DNA of 64,000 bases from Psococerastis gibbosa. Its lineage: Eukaryota; Arthropoda; Insecta; Psocodea; Psocidae. The stretch is from positions 5,022,001 to 5,086,000 of the forward strand of contig OZ020486.1 in the NCBI GenBank assembly GCA_963971405.1. Reading direction: 5' to 3'. This document shows positions 43,701 through 51,558 of this stretch, in pieces. The translations under genes were made by a program, and so were the position numbers. Positions within the stretch are counted from its first letter, which is position 1. Every line of letters starts with the position of its first letter. Below the pieces are notes generated by a model. The model did no database searches. It saw only the letters and a program-made list of their open reading frames with translations, and was not told the origin of the DNA.

Positions 43701-46560
43701 GGGGGGGGGGGGGCAGAGACATTAGCGTATCCGTAGAAATAATGAGCTCTACGCGGCTACGCGCCCTCTGGCTACGGGCTTGAGTAGCAGCAGTAGGGCC
43801 AGATAGTTGGAATATTTTCCATTTTAAGTCTAGACTCAAACCTCGACCTTGAAAGCCCAGTTCTCTACCAACTGCGCTATTCCTGACCACAGGCCACAGC
43901 CATTCGAATTTTTAGACAATGACTCAACCTATATTATCAGCAAAGCAATTCCTAAAAAAGCTGATAACAGGCTCCTAATTCAAATATTTCTTCGTGGGAG
44001 TTACACATGACTCAGTGACGTGGTGATAATAAAAATGAGGCAATGCTAACTCATAGTCAAAGGGCTTTTGCTGTCACATTAATGACTAATGATTTTGAAA
44101 ATGATTTCATCGCAGGTTACATTAAAAAACATCGAAACTTCTGATGATCTTAAAACACATAAAAAACATATTGTGAATAGAATTGGTATGACTGATATTC
44201 GGTAGGTAAGGATGTACTCGTACAATAGTTATTATTATTATTATACAAATATTTCAATTCAGAGCCTATTGTTGATATGTACAGTTATTAGTAGGTACCT
44301 ACTAATCTAGCTGTATTTTTCAATAAAGATTATTATTACTATTATTATTATGATCACTGTGAAAAAGTTGGCTGCATTGCATCTAATTATTTTCAGAGAA
44401 ATATGTAGCCTATTATACTGCAAATTCAAACCAACTAAGTAACAAAGAAATACGGGCACGAATGCATAAATTTGAATTATGATCCCGAGATACGAGTTAG
44501 TTGTGGGTTACGAGTATACAGCCCGTAGGATATTGGTAGCCCGAAATTTAATACTTTTTATTGCTTTCCAATTTATACGTAGTATAAGGAAAGCTTTGTG
44601 ATGGTCGAAATTTTCGATTCCGAGATTTCAACGGATTTACACGTTTTGAGGTCCCAGGAACCCAAAAAAGTGGTTTTTACAAAATGTCTGTCTGTCGGTC
44701 TGTCTGTCTGTTCGTCGATTTCCGGGCAAACTACTCAGTGGATTTGAGTGAAATGGCATTGGAATTGGCATGTAGGTTCACAAAAATCATACCTCGGGAC
44801 CATTTTTTTTTTTTTTGGGGCTAACTCAATTTGGGGGGGTTTTATTTTCAAAAAACTCCAAAAAAACGTCTAAAAAAATTATTTCTCAAAAACGGCTCCA
44901 ACGATTTCTTTTAAATTCTCGTAGATTGTAGTCGTTATTAATGTTGACAAAATGCGGGGGGTCGCTTGCCCCTTGATAGTTTGCTTCTGGGGGTAAAAAA
45001 ATAAAAATAACTAAATTTTAATGAAAAAATGACTAAAAAATGCGAAACCTTTCTATCGATGATTTCTACCTTCAAGCATGTTTTAGATGTTAAATTGAGT
45101 AACGAAACCGGATAGGTTGCTTTCCCAAAAAAATATTTGGTTTTGCCCAAAAAATTATTTTTTGAAAAAAATGATAGAAAATTCGCGCTCAAATGCATTG
45201 CATGCCCTGTCATTATTGCTGTGTGGTAATTAATGTGTTTGTTTGACCTATCGACGAGAATTTACCTCACTTCCAGTGACGTCAGGTGGACAACCGCCCC
45301 CCCCCCTCCCGAGATATCGGAAATTTAACCATAGGAAAAATATTTGCCATAAAATTACTAATTTTCTCTATCTAATAATTTTGATAAATTGGAAAGCATG
45401 TTCGAGTGAACTCGGACCGGTTCTTTTTTATTTAAATTTATTAAGCATGTTATTAAAGATTTGGCTCATTAAAGTTGTAGAAGACTACTTCATGCATCAT
45501 ACTAGTAGAATAAGGTATTTTTAGTTCTCGAAATTGTAGTTTTTTTATAAAATTGGTAATAGCCCTACGTGAAAAGTTGTTGTTTACAAAATAATTATTT
45601 GCATGTTTATGAAAAAACTATAATTAGAAATATCTTATAATATGATGCAGGAAGTAGTCTTCTACAACTTTGATGAGCCATTTCATTAATAATATGCTTA
45701 ATGAATTAAATAAAAAATAAAAAGTATAAAATTTCGGGCTGCCACTTTCCTACGGGCTGTACACTCTTAAGGGAGATCGGCCACAGTTATAGAACTTACT
45801 TTGCAGAAAATAACAGTCACTGAGGATGTCACGTTGAATGAAGGAGTTTCAAAATTGGTGTTAGTCACGGCCACATAGTACCTATGTATAAATGTGAAGA
45901 CAAACATTTTTACTTTACGGCACCTCATTCATGAATTTACGATTCAAATTTCAAAAAAAAAGTTGACTGTGCAAAAAAACGAAAAATGCCGGGGTACATG
46001 AGCTCTTAACGCACTGTATGCAACCGTTAAATAAAATAAATAATCATGTAGCCTATTTGCAGACACACCTAAAAGTCCAATAAGATGCAAATCAATGCAA
46101 ATCAATGCAAGTCCAATAAATTGCAATCAATTAATAGCAGTCAACGGCGTTGACTATAACAAAATTTACCCATGTGGAAAGTTACCCACAGGGATAATGT
46201 AAGCTTTTGTGTTCCGCAAAGACCGTACCAAGGCATTTTTAGGGGGGAGGGGTTGTTTTGTATGTTAGGGTTAGAGTGTAACTACGGAGTCGTGAGGTTA
46301 TTTGCTTTCAAATCTTTCTGGCGAGAGGGAGGTTTGAACCCCCTATACCCTAACCCCCCCCCCCCTGGCTCCTACAAAAGTGGCAGGTGCAGTTAGACTG
46401 TCTAAGCATTGAATATCTATGAATAGCATCACTAATAGTACGCGTACCTAAGTAACTAACCGAATATATATATAGGGGTATACTCACCTCCAAAAACGAG
46501 AAACAGTAGACATCGTAGGGACACGACGCCTTTCACCGGGAGCTCTTTGGTAGCAGTCAT
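32240..46560 (-). CDS. MFSD6-like major facilitator transporter, 10 coding exons, 686 aa
   Basis: Spliced gene reconstructed by hand: exons 46560-46488, 42325-41745, 41168-41000, 39016-38862, 37564-37302, 37151-37011, 35923-35754, 35040-34873, 33681-33409, 32307-32240. The coding length is 2061 bases (686 codons plus TAA), every intron is GT-AG and all phases agree. TM1 is about residues 12-35, TM2 48-69, followed by a motif-A match GPLVDFFGTKKKK at 66-78, and TM3 95-118. Residues 119-320 form a large loop with several cysteines, sequons at N241, N257, N277 and N318 and an acidic run at about 206-218; topology makes it lumenal or extracellular. The second half is strongly hydrophobic, giving about 12 helices. 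The family is MFS_1-like, related to vertebrate MFSD6; the substrate is unknown. The first ATG is chosen because it gives a short cytosolic N-terminus directly before TM1. Fold and family are near certain; the exact orthologue is inferred. Confidence 0.93.
32632..32799 (+). mobile_element. S2 SINE in intron 9
   Basis: Plus copy lacking the A-box head: TGCGAGTCTCTACACGCCAT, GATCGGAGACGTATCG, GAGGCGACTGAAGAACTCAA, GCGATTAACTTTTTTTTT. Antisense to the host gene. Confidence 0.7.
33050..33330 (-). mobile_element. R6 repeat in intron 9
   Basis: Inverse copy of the R6 blocks at 11.8 and 23.7 kb (GGATGCAGAAGGCAACGGGA on the plus strand). It lies just downstream of exon 9. Confidence 0.6.
33409..33681 (-). 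CDS. MFSD6-like exon 9 (residues 574-665)
   Basis: Acceptor CCTTTTCCCAG, donor AAAG|GTAGGT; 273 bases, phase 1 to phase 1. It encodes a polar segment with an NLT sequon, the last helix (AVFSAVVAAIYFIAYHCCL), a Lys run and the start of the cytosolic tail. The open frame runs on into the intron to 33281, but the consensus donor and the in-phase exon 10 argue against readthrough. Confidence 0.9.
33840..34190 (-). mobile_element. R5 repeat in intron 8
   Basis: Inverse copy of 59905-60258: TCCTTCACCTCGGGGAGAAG, GTTGACTGACAGGGT, CCTCCTGATTATAGTGGAT and GAACATAGTAATG on the plus strand. Full length about 350 bp; class unknown. Confidence 0.65.
34873..35040 (-). CDS. MFSD6-like exon 8 (residues 518-574)
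   Basis: Acceptor TTGATTCCAG, donor GTATGT; 168 bases, phase 1 to phase 1. It encodes TPWVLFITGGLEVFTLSLM and a further hydrophobic stretch through QALGFVAHFCIG. Confidence 0.92.
   Translation of the reverse strand, partial: VSSSLKRPGSCSLPVGWKYSPSASWFSMLFSTSESFSLNILFSLPKHLVSLLTSA
35216..35300 (-). mobile_element. Retroposon 3' end with (TTA)n tail in intron 7
   Basis: Minus strand reads GTAAGAGAGGGCTCGCTGTA, then TTTCAATAAAGACTTTATTATTATT. The end resembles S1, but the tail is TTA-type; truncated. Confidence 0.4.
35520..35720. mobile_element. Possible hAT-like MITE in intron 7
   Basis: A G-rich block (GGGTGGGTCCGGGGGTC) and a C run near 35580, with GCGCGGAGGCAAAATCCGCC at the other side. 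Ends are not defined. Confidence 0.3.
35754..35923 (-). CDS. MFSD6-like exon 7 (residues 461-518)
   Basis: Acceptor TTTTTTTTCAG, donor GTAAGT; 170 bases, phase 2 to phase 1. It encodes a helix around IFIGCSIAFGALLALPLLWK and then DYCGYNNVLMISFTFYILRY, matching the later transmembrane helices of MFS_1-like proteins. Confidence 0.92.
36143..36389. mobile_element. hAT-like MITE with 8-bp TSD in intron 6
   Basis: Starts CAGTGGTTCCCAACTGGTGG and ends CTGGTTGGGCACCACTG, a well-known hAT terminus type. The flanks ACCTAAGA (36135-36142) and ACCTAAAA (36390-36397) match at 7 of 8. 247 bp. Confidence 0.85.
37011..37151 (-). CDS. MFSD6-like exon 6 (residues 414-461)
   Basis: Acceptor TTTTTTTTCAG, donor GTAAGT; 141 bases, phase 2 to phase 2. 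It encodes a polar cytosolic segment and then a helix (FYGLLFVLTLLGILWGPH). Intron 5 before it is only 150 bases, the shortest in the gene. Confidence 0.92.
37302..37564 (-). CDS. MFSD6-like exon 5 (residues 327-414)
   Basis: Acceptor TTTCCACAG, donor GTAAGT; 263 bases, phase 0 to phase 2. It encodes RILGDLFLSTSISLLIGAVV (rest of TM4), a second hydrophobic stretch, a polar linker, and another helix (PPYLIGIAIFAVVSVIAVF). Confidence 0.92.
37791..38400 (+). repeat. Three tandem copies of a LINE-tail-like unit in intron 4
   Basis: Units start near 37791, 38033 and 38213 with CGAAGAA; each holds GAGATGCAGCTAGAAACCGG and most hold GAACCATTGATGGAGAGGA. The last unit reads EEWDWYQKKMLNNQKWRDRR, then a stop, resembling the very end of endonuclease/RT LINE proteins. 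That identification is tentative; the tandem structure is clear. Confidence 0.6.
38862..39016 (-). CDS. MFSD6-like exon 4 (residues 275-326)
   Basis: Acceptor TTTACAG, donor GTAAGA; 155 bases, phase 1 to phase 0. It encodes the loop end with sequons NIT (277) and NQT (318), Cys280 and Cys293, and the start of TM4 (TFWLYLV). Confidence 0.9.
39090..39377. mobile_element. hAT-like MITE with perfect 8-bp TSD in intron 3
   Basis: Starts CAGGCGCGGATCAACGGGG and ends CTAGATCCGCGCCTG. Both flanks are AGTCTAGT (39082-39089, 39378-39385). 288 bp; G run, GGGGGCTATAGCCCCC palindrome and CTCCCGGGGGAGATCC inside. Confidence 0.9.
39392..39627. mobile_element. hAT-like MITE with perfect 8-bp TSD in intron 3
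   Basis: Starts CAGCAGTCCCCAAACTTAG and ends AAAGTTTGGGGATGGCTG. Both flanks are GTCTAGAT (39384-39391, 39628-39635). It stands 14 bases from the preceding MITE and the two duplications overlap by two bases. Confidence 0.9.
39690..40290 (+). mobile_element. LINE 3' remnant carrying a hAT MITE in intron 3
   Basis: 39830-39966 encodes IPMHRTSRYEGKPAYAG, then LQGLPRNIREVKEMTAFRRQ and a stop, a Jockey/CR1-type RT end. The 3' UTR is interrupted by the MITE at 40013-40190 and resumes with ACGCCTATTGT as in the relative at 24.2 kb. It is antisense to the host gene. Confidence 0.75.
40013..40190. mobile_element. hAT-like MITE, same family as 5259-5420
   Basis: Starts CAGTGGCGGATCCACAGG, includes CATGACCCCCCTAAATGAGT and ends TTTTCCGCTGGATCCGC. 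The right tip is altered and no target duplication is found. Confidence 0.7.
40695..40742. repeat. (TTA)n microsatellite next to an S2 SINE
   Basis: About 48 bases of ATT repeats directly before the S2 copy at 40746. C runs lie at 40494-40514 and 40634-40644. Confidence 0.85.
40746..40920 (-). mobile_element. S2 SINE in intron 3
   Basis: Near full-length minus copy, from ATCGACTTCGATGGCCAGG at 40918 down to AACCTTTTG; it ends about 80 bases short of exon 3. Confidence 0.75.
41000..41168 (-). CDS. MFSD6-like exon 3 (residues 219-275)
   Basis: Acceptor GTTTTGCAG, donor GTAAGT; 169 bases, phase 0 to phase 1. It encodes the middle of the loop with Cys235, Cys244 and Cys270 and the sequons NRT (241) and NIS (257). 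Low hydrophobicity agrees with a lumenal or extracellular domain. Confidence 0.9.
41745..42325 (-). CDS. MFSD6-like exon 2 (residues 25-218)
   Basis: Acceptor TTTTTCAG before 42325 and donor GTAT after 41745; 581 bases, phase 1 to phase 0. It completes TM1 and encodes TM2, the MFS motif A, TM3 and the first part of the large loop. It ends in an acidic run of Asp and Glu (DDEDDEDDEE). This is the longest exon. Confidence 0.93.
42445..42515 (-). mobile_element. S1 SINE fragment in intron 1
   Basis: Plus strand reads TTAGCGGAGTTAAGGC...GCCCTCTCTGACACTCA, the inverse of the S1 body. No promoter head. Confidence 0.55.
42800..42900 (-). mobile_element. S3 SINE fragment in intron 1
   Basis: CTCATGACCACTGCTCTAT and GTGGTCAGTAACATGCCCAA match the S3 body of 43555-43893 in the same orientation. 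Confidence 0.55.
43025..43250 (+). mobile_element. S1 tRNA-derived SINE, best copy, in intron 1
   Basis: A box TAGCGTAGTGG at 43036-43046 and a near-perfect B box GGTTCGAGTCT at 43079-43089. The body is GCTTCGGAGGGCATGTAAAG, GGTCCCGGGTC, then TATAGCCCTAACTCCGCTAG, and the tail AGTCTTTATTTATTTATTT. A classic pol III SINE layout. Other copies: 3121, 22475, 25269, 42445, 46778. Confidence 0.85.
43555..43893 (-). mobile_element. S3 tRNA-derived SINE in intron 1, interrupted
   Basis: The minus-strand head reads AATAGCGCAGTTGGTAGAG near 43886-43868 (A box) and GGTTTGAGTCT near 43840 (B box). Body matches at 43560-43625 lie beyond ~200 bases with a G run (43699-43713), which is probably an inserted piece. 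Confidence 0.7.
43894..44518. other. Intron 1 sequence, no recognised element
   Basis: A (TTA)n-type run follows TTTCAATAAAGA at 44312-44352, possibly a retroposon tail; otherwise nothing. Confidence 0.4.
44519..45768 (+). mobile_element. Composite TIR element enclosing R7, in intron 1
   Basis: Ends CAGCCCGTAGGATA at left and its inverse ...CCTACGGGCTG at right, with inverted similarity extending ~48 bases (CCCGAAATTT-ATACTTTTTATT). TA flanks each side, as for Tc1/mariner-type sites. Inside lie a full R7 (44558-45425) and two ~90-base inverted arms (about 45440-45535, 45625-45720) sharing GTTGTAGAAGACTACTTC. No transposase. Confidence 0.7.
44558..45425 (+). mobile_element. R7 repeat, full copy
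   Basis: 868 bp from TTATTGCTTTCCAATTTATA to GAACTCGGACCGGTTCTT. Three other near-full copies: 49424-50305, 51393-52261, 53296-54146. Contains GTCT repeats and ATCTATCGATG-like conserved blocks; no long open frame is shared by the copies. Class unknown. Confidence 0.8.
46488..46560 (-). CDS. MFSD6-like exon 1 (residues 1-24)
   Basis: ATG at 46560-46558; 73 coding bases ending in phase 1 before a GTGAGT donor (46487-46482). It encodes MTATKELPVKG followed by the start of TM1. On the minus strand just upstream, TTTTTGTTGTAG (about 46640-46629) could be an acceptor, so a non-coding 5' exon further upstream is possible. Confidence 0.9.
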
Positions 46561-46574
46561 GTTGACGCTCACTC

Positions 46575-46579
46575 ACTGA
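46575..46579 (-). promoter_or_regulatory. Possible initiator TCAGT near the MFSD6-like start
   Basis: TCAGT, the arthropod initiator core, sits about 15 bases upstream of the ATG on the minus strand. A start here would leave a very short 5' UTR, and an upstream non-coding exon is equally possible. Confidence 0.2.
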
Positions 46580-46777
46580 CTAAACGCTACTGCCTAGTGT
46601 GACGCACGTTATGGAGTTACATGCTTACCTACAACAAAAATCATACAAAACTTATGTAGGAAGTACTGAAGTAGGCATAAAGTTCTACATGGGAGTGATG
46701 GGACATTCGTTTCCTGCAAGAAAATATATATTTCAATTTCCGGGGCCACTCGCCACGCCTCTTATCAGGACTCAATA

Positions 46778-46990
46778 GTCAGGACATGCAGAGTAGTGGT
46801 ACAGACTCCGACTTTCACCCGATAGGTTGTTAGTTCGAGTCCCACACTTGCTACATTTTGTGGCCATGCTTCGGAGGGCATGTAAAGCAGGCGGTCCCGG
46901 GTCTTCCTAGTTGAGTGTAAGAGAGCCCTAACTCTGCTAGGTTGACTTAGTAATAGAACAAAAAAGTCATATTTATTTATTTTTATTTTA
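46778..46990 (+). mobile_element. S1 SINE upstream of the MFSD6-like gene
   Basis: AGTCAGGACATGCAGAGTAG head, B box TAGTTCGAGTCCC, body and TATTTATTTATTTTTAT tail. About 220 bases upstream of the start codon and transcribed away from the gene. Confidence 0.8.
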
Positions 46991-47240
46991 TCTTATGACC
47001 AGCCATTGAAAAAAAACGTATAAGCTGGCCCCAGGATTTAAAATATAATTTTATATTATAATAATAATTCAGCTCATTAGGCTCAACAGGTAGATAGGTA
47101 GCCTAATTATCATTCCATTGTCCCCCATTTACACTGTTAAAAAATAAATTTACTCTATGACTTGTTTGTGGAGTCCTTAGCAATATATATATATATATAC
47201 ATTATATACTGTATATTAAAGACACATAAAATCAATTTAA

Positions 47241-47964
47241 GGCCAAACCGGAGGGAGTCACGTGACTGGCCTGGAAATGTCTTTGCAGAGGTGCGAGCGT
47301 AATATATGTTTTAAACCGCAGTGGTATAGTAAAAATCGATAGAAGGGTATAGTATACGCGTAGACAGACATGTTTACACTATTGACTAAACCAAAAATTA
47401 CAATTACATTAGGTCTAAAATTTGTGCATGAAGCAATAAAAAGCATACCCTTTAGAACATTTTTACGTGCCCCACAGGGAAGAAAAACCTCCAACTTTTG
47501 TAATGAAATGCACTTTAGTCAGAAGCTCAACACTTAATTTGACAGTAAAGCGCCAGAAATAGGTAAAACTGTAATTATTTGAAATAATACATGTCAAATA
47601 CGGAACAGGTACGAAACGCGGGGCTTTGTTTATAAAATGGATATTCAACGATCCCGTGGCTGGAGACCGTTATCAATATGGCTGCTAGTGTAGCCTGCAC
47701 AAGATAAGTACGCAATTCGGCGGGGAAATAGCCTGCACAAGCTAACTACTAAACTACAGAGTTTTGACCGGGTCCAAGTATCCGCTTTGCTATGCTGCAA
47801 TGTGTAAGACTTTGATATTTTTTGCGTTGGTACTTATCTCTGATAGTTGGCTTATGGTTAACGGGTGCCGAGTAAGGCATATTATGACTGCCGCCGCTCC
47901 AGTTCTATTATATTTCTATGTATTCAACGCTCAACGGTCAAGGCCACAACCCTCCGGTTTGGCC
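47241..47964. mobile_element. TTAA-flanked element with 15-bp perfect TIR
   Basis: GGCCAAACCGGAGGG at 47241-47255 and its exact inverse at 47950-47964, each directly bounded by TTAA. A TTAA target is the hallmark of piggyBac; TTA would fit Harbinger. The ends do not begin with the usual piggyBac CCY, so class is open. 724 bp, no transposase recognised. The block CCAGCCATTGA...AAACGTA recurs directly at 46990 and 47989. Confidence 0.65.
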
Positions 47965-48135
47965 TTAATGAATATATCCTCCTATGCCCAGCCATTGACA
48001 AAACGTAGCAGGTGGGGTCAGGAATTAAAATAATATTTTTAGCGGACTGGAATGTCCCATCTCTCCTATATTGAACTCTATGTAGGCTTATATATTGCTC
48101 CCGTAAACACCGTGGTGCAACCCACTAAGGGCTTA

Positions 48136-48487
48136 GGCGCCCATTCCACCGACCGGCTAGGGCTATTTACAAAAACGGTGACGTGGTAGCAGACATTCAA
48201 GACTTAGGTGGCGTTTCCACCGACCTCGCATTGCAGAATGCAAATGACATTGACGGAAATTAGAATTTTTCATGACGGCATTTTTTAATTTTAGTTTGTT
48301 TGTTTGTGATTTTACTGTATGATCATTGATCAATTTTAACTATGGCATAGAGGAAAACAAACATTTCCGTCAATGTCATTTGCATTCTGCAAAGCGAGAT
48401 CGGTGGAAATGCCACCTAAGTCTTGAATGTCTGCTACCACGTCACCGTTTTTGTAAATAGCCCTAGCCGGTCGGTGGAATGGGCGCC
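48136..48487. mobile_element. Harbinger-like foldback MITE with TTA TSD
   Basis: Arms of ~130 bases, 48136-48270 and 48360-48487, are near-perfect inverse copies starting GGCGCCCATTCCACCGACCG; the centre is ~90 bases. TTA lies on both sides (48133-48135, 48488-48490), the PIF/Harbinger target. Related to 19258-19651. Confidence 0.85.
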
Positions 48488-48551
48488 TTAGGCCTGAGTA
48501 CCCAGGACCCACTTTCTTCACCACTGTCACTGTTCTGTCTTTTTTCTTTCT

Positions 48552-48721
48552 AAAAAAAAAGGTTAATCGCATGCAAACAATTTAATGTATGGATCATATT
48601 GACATCTTCAGTCGTCTCTGTCGGTTATTACCCGTGTAGAGTTACGAAATGTCTCCGAACGCATGGCGTGTAGAGACTCACACAAGTACAAGCACGCTAC
48701 CACCTTGCCATCGAAGTCGAT
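48552..48721 (-). mobile_element. S2 SINE
   Basis: Minus copy from ATCGACTTCGATGGCAAGGT near 48719 down to CGATTAACCTTTTTTTTTAG; near full length. Confidence 0.75.
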
Positions 48722-49423
48722 TTGGTATGTTTTGCTCAGCGACATGCCCAGCAGATTTGAGTGTGGAGTTTGTAGTGAGCAGTGGCCGATTTCCCTGTGG
48801 TTAATATCCCCCAAGCTGAAAAAACTCCGGGTTCCGCTTCAAGTTTGCCTTAAACGTACCTAGTCCATACAACCATATATGCCATAGCTCCAGTCCCCAC
48901 GATTTAACAAAATTTGCAATGAATAGAAAACTACTTCAGTAGTGGGGAAGAATTTCCCCCACCAAGAAAAAAATACAGGATCCGCTCCTGTTTTGGCCTC
49001 ACCACACTACTTCTCCAATTTCGCCATAAACGTACCTAGTGTATGGAACCAGGTGCTATAGCCCTTGATCTTCAACCTTTATCGCAGCTGCCTTCAATTT
49101 ATATGGTAAATGTTCCAATGAACTATTTCCGTTAAAAATAGGCAGCCAGGCAGGTGCCTACATAAATACGAACACGAATTCAGGTTTTTCATTGCACGTT
49201 TTAACAAATAATTCGAGAACCTTTCAATGGTCCTGTTTCGGATAGGATATTTTACAGTGGAAAGTAGTCTACAATTCAAAATGTTCTTTTTTACATTTTT
49301 AACCCCGGGGATAAGTTAATACTAAGCGACATAGTAGGCCTGCAGCAGTCCGCCACTGGTCGTTCCCGGTTTCTTGCCTCCACAGTCCCCATTGGCTACT
49401 ACCGGATTTATTGATATCCTATC
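48722..49423. other. Intergenic, fragments only
   Basis: A short R8-like end at 49290-49345 (TTTTAACCCCGGGGATAAG, CTGCAGCAG). Nothing else recognised. Confidence 0.4.
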
Positions 49424-50305
49424 AAGAACCGGTCCGAGTTTACTCGAACATGCTTTCCAATTTATCAATTAGTAGATAGAGAAAATGAGTACTTTCATGG
49501 TAAATAATATTCCTATAGTTCAATTTCGGACATCTCGGGGGGGGGGGGGGGGTGTCCACCTGACTTCACTGGAGGTTAAGTAAATTCTAAATATAAGTCA
49601 GACATAAGCAGCAATAATGGCAGGGCACGCAATGCATTTGAGCGTGAATTTTCATTTTTTCAAAAATATTTTTTTTTTTTTGCACAAACCAAATAGTTTT
49701 TTGGGAAAGCAACCTGTCCGGTTTAGTTACTCAATTTAACACCTAAAACACGCCTGGAGGCAGAAATCATCGATAGAAAGGTTTCGCAGAAAGATTATTT
49801 TTTAGTCATTTTTCATTAAAAATTAGTTATTTTTATTTATTTAGCCCCAGAAGCAAACTATCAAGGGGCAAGCGACCCTCATCATTTTGTCAACATTAAT
49901 AACGACTACAGTATATGTGAATTTAAAAAAAATCGTTTGAGCAGTTTTTGATAAATTTTTTTAGATGTTTTTTTGGAGTTTTTTGAGAACCCCCCCCCCC
50001 CCCCCCGCCAAATTGAGTTAGACCAAAATATAAAAAAATAGTCTCGAGGCATGATGTTTGTGAACCTACATGCAAAATTTCATTAAAATCGGCCGAGTAG
50101 TTTCTCCGGAAATAGATGAACAGACAGACAGACATACAGACAGACATACAGACAGACAGACAGAGCGACAGACAGACATTTCGTAAAAATCACTTTTTTG
50201 GGTTCCTGGCACCTCAAAACGTGTAATTTCGTTGAAATCTCGAAATCGGAAATTTCGACCATCACATAGCTTTCCTTATACTACGTATAAATTGGAAAGC
50301 AATAA
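49424..50305 (-). mobile_element. R7 repeat, full copy
   Basis: Inverse copy, AAGAACCGGTCCGAG to GAAAGCAATAA. The internal microsatellite is expanded here: (CAGA)n with ACAT interruptions at 50113-50175. A C run lies at 49991-50006. Confidence 0.8.
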
Positions 50306-51392
50306 ACTCAGCGAGTAACGGATAATAAGTACTCCACATATATAATTCAAAAATTCGATAATCCATCAAATGACAACTTGATTTAGCTCAAATCGACTGA
50401 AATATTACTGATCGCTGACGACAGGGGTGCCTTAGAAAACCTATTTTAATGCATCAGTAGATTTATTTTATACCCCTTAAAATTATTTTTCCTTAAAAAA
50501 AAAGTTTTTTTTTCGATAAGTTTAATGGTTAAATGGGGTCACGTGATTTCAGAATGAGACGTCATTAATTTTGTGATGCCGGGGAGTAGCCTCTAGTTGG
50601 GGAACTACACTAGCAGTTCTGTTCTATAGGCAGTGACGTCACTTTCTTGTCGGCAATGTCTAGTTTTGGTTCATGTCATCTATAATTAAAAACACCAACA
50701 ACAACCAATTTTTTAAAAATATTTACACATTTTTTCATGCGAAAAACATTTTTTTAAATATCATTATTACGTATAATCTACATTTCAAGCATCTTGAAAA
50801 TTTTACTGTTACAACACTGTCAAGTAGCCTATTGGCGCCAACCTGAAAGTTTGCTCAGTGCTTATATTCTTTTTTTTTAATATTTAAAACAAGTTAGACT
50901 ACTCATTTACAAAATATGATCAAAACTGGTAAGAAGTGAGAATTTAACAGCTAGGTACTGACAGCAAAAAACACATATTTTCCGAGGGGGGGGGGGGGGT
51001 GGGGAGGGCAAAAACGTAACTGACCCCATTATTTTCTTTGAGTGGGGGGTAGTTTTTGGTCAAAATAGAACAAACATACTTATATGCATGCAGCATCAAT
51101 TAAATTAGAGCGTAATAAATTAACTTACAATAGATTTACTAAATTCTGGGGGGGGGGATAAAATAAACTTTAGCTTTTTGTTAATTTACTGCACCTACCC
51201 AAAGAAAAGCCCTGACAGCCACAACTACATAAAATAAAAAAAATTAATATCGATAAAGTTTTAGTTTAGTTTAGATTAGGTTTAGCTTAGTTATTAGTAT
51301 TAAGGGGGCCCCAGCACGGGAGAAATCCTTTGGGCCACCCCTACTTCATTATATCACTGTATATGTAATATTGAAGAAACGAAATACATTTA
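50306..51392. other. Intergenic; G-tract block, nothing certain
   Basis: G runs at 50985-50998 and 51148-51158 flank ~170 bases that look like the interior of a hAT-like MITE, but no ends are found. Confidence 0.35.
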
Positions 51393-51519
51393 TTATTGCT
51401 TTCCAATTTATACGTAGTATAAGGAAAGCTTTGTGACGGTCGAAATTTTCGATTCCGAGATTTCAACGGATTTACACGTTTTAAGGTCCCAGGAACCCAA
51501 AAAAGTGGTTTTTACGAAA

Positions 51520-51558
<39 letters not shown>

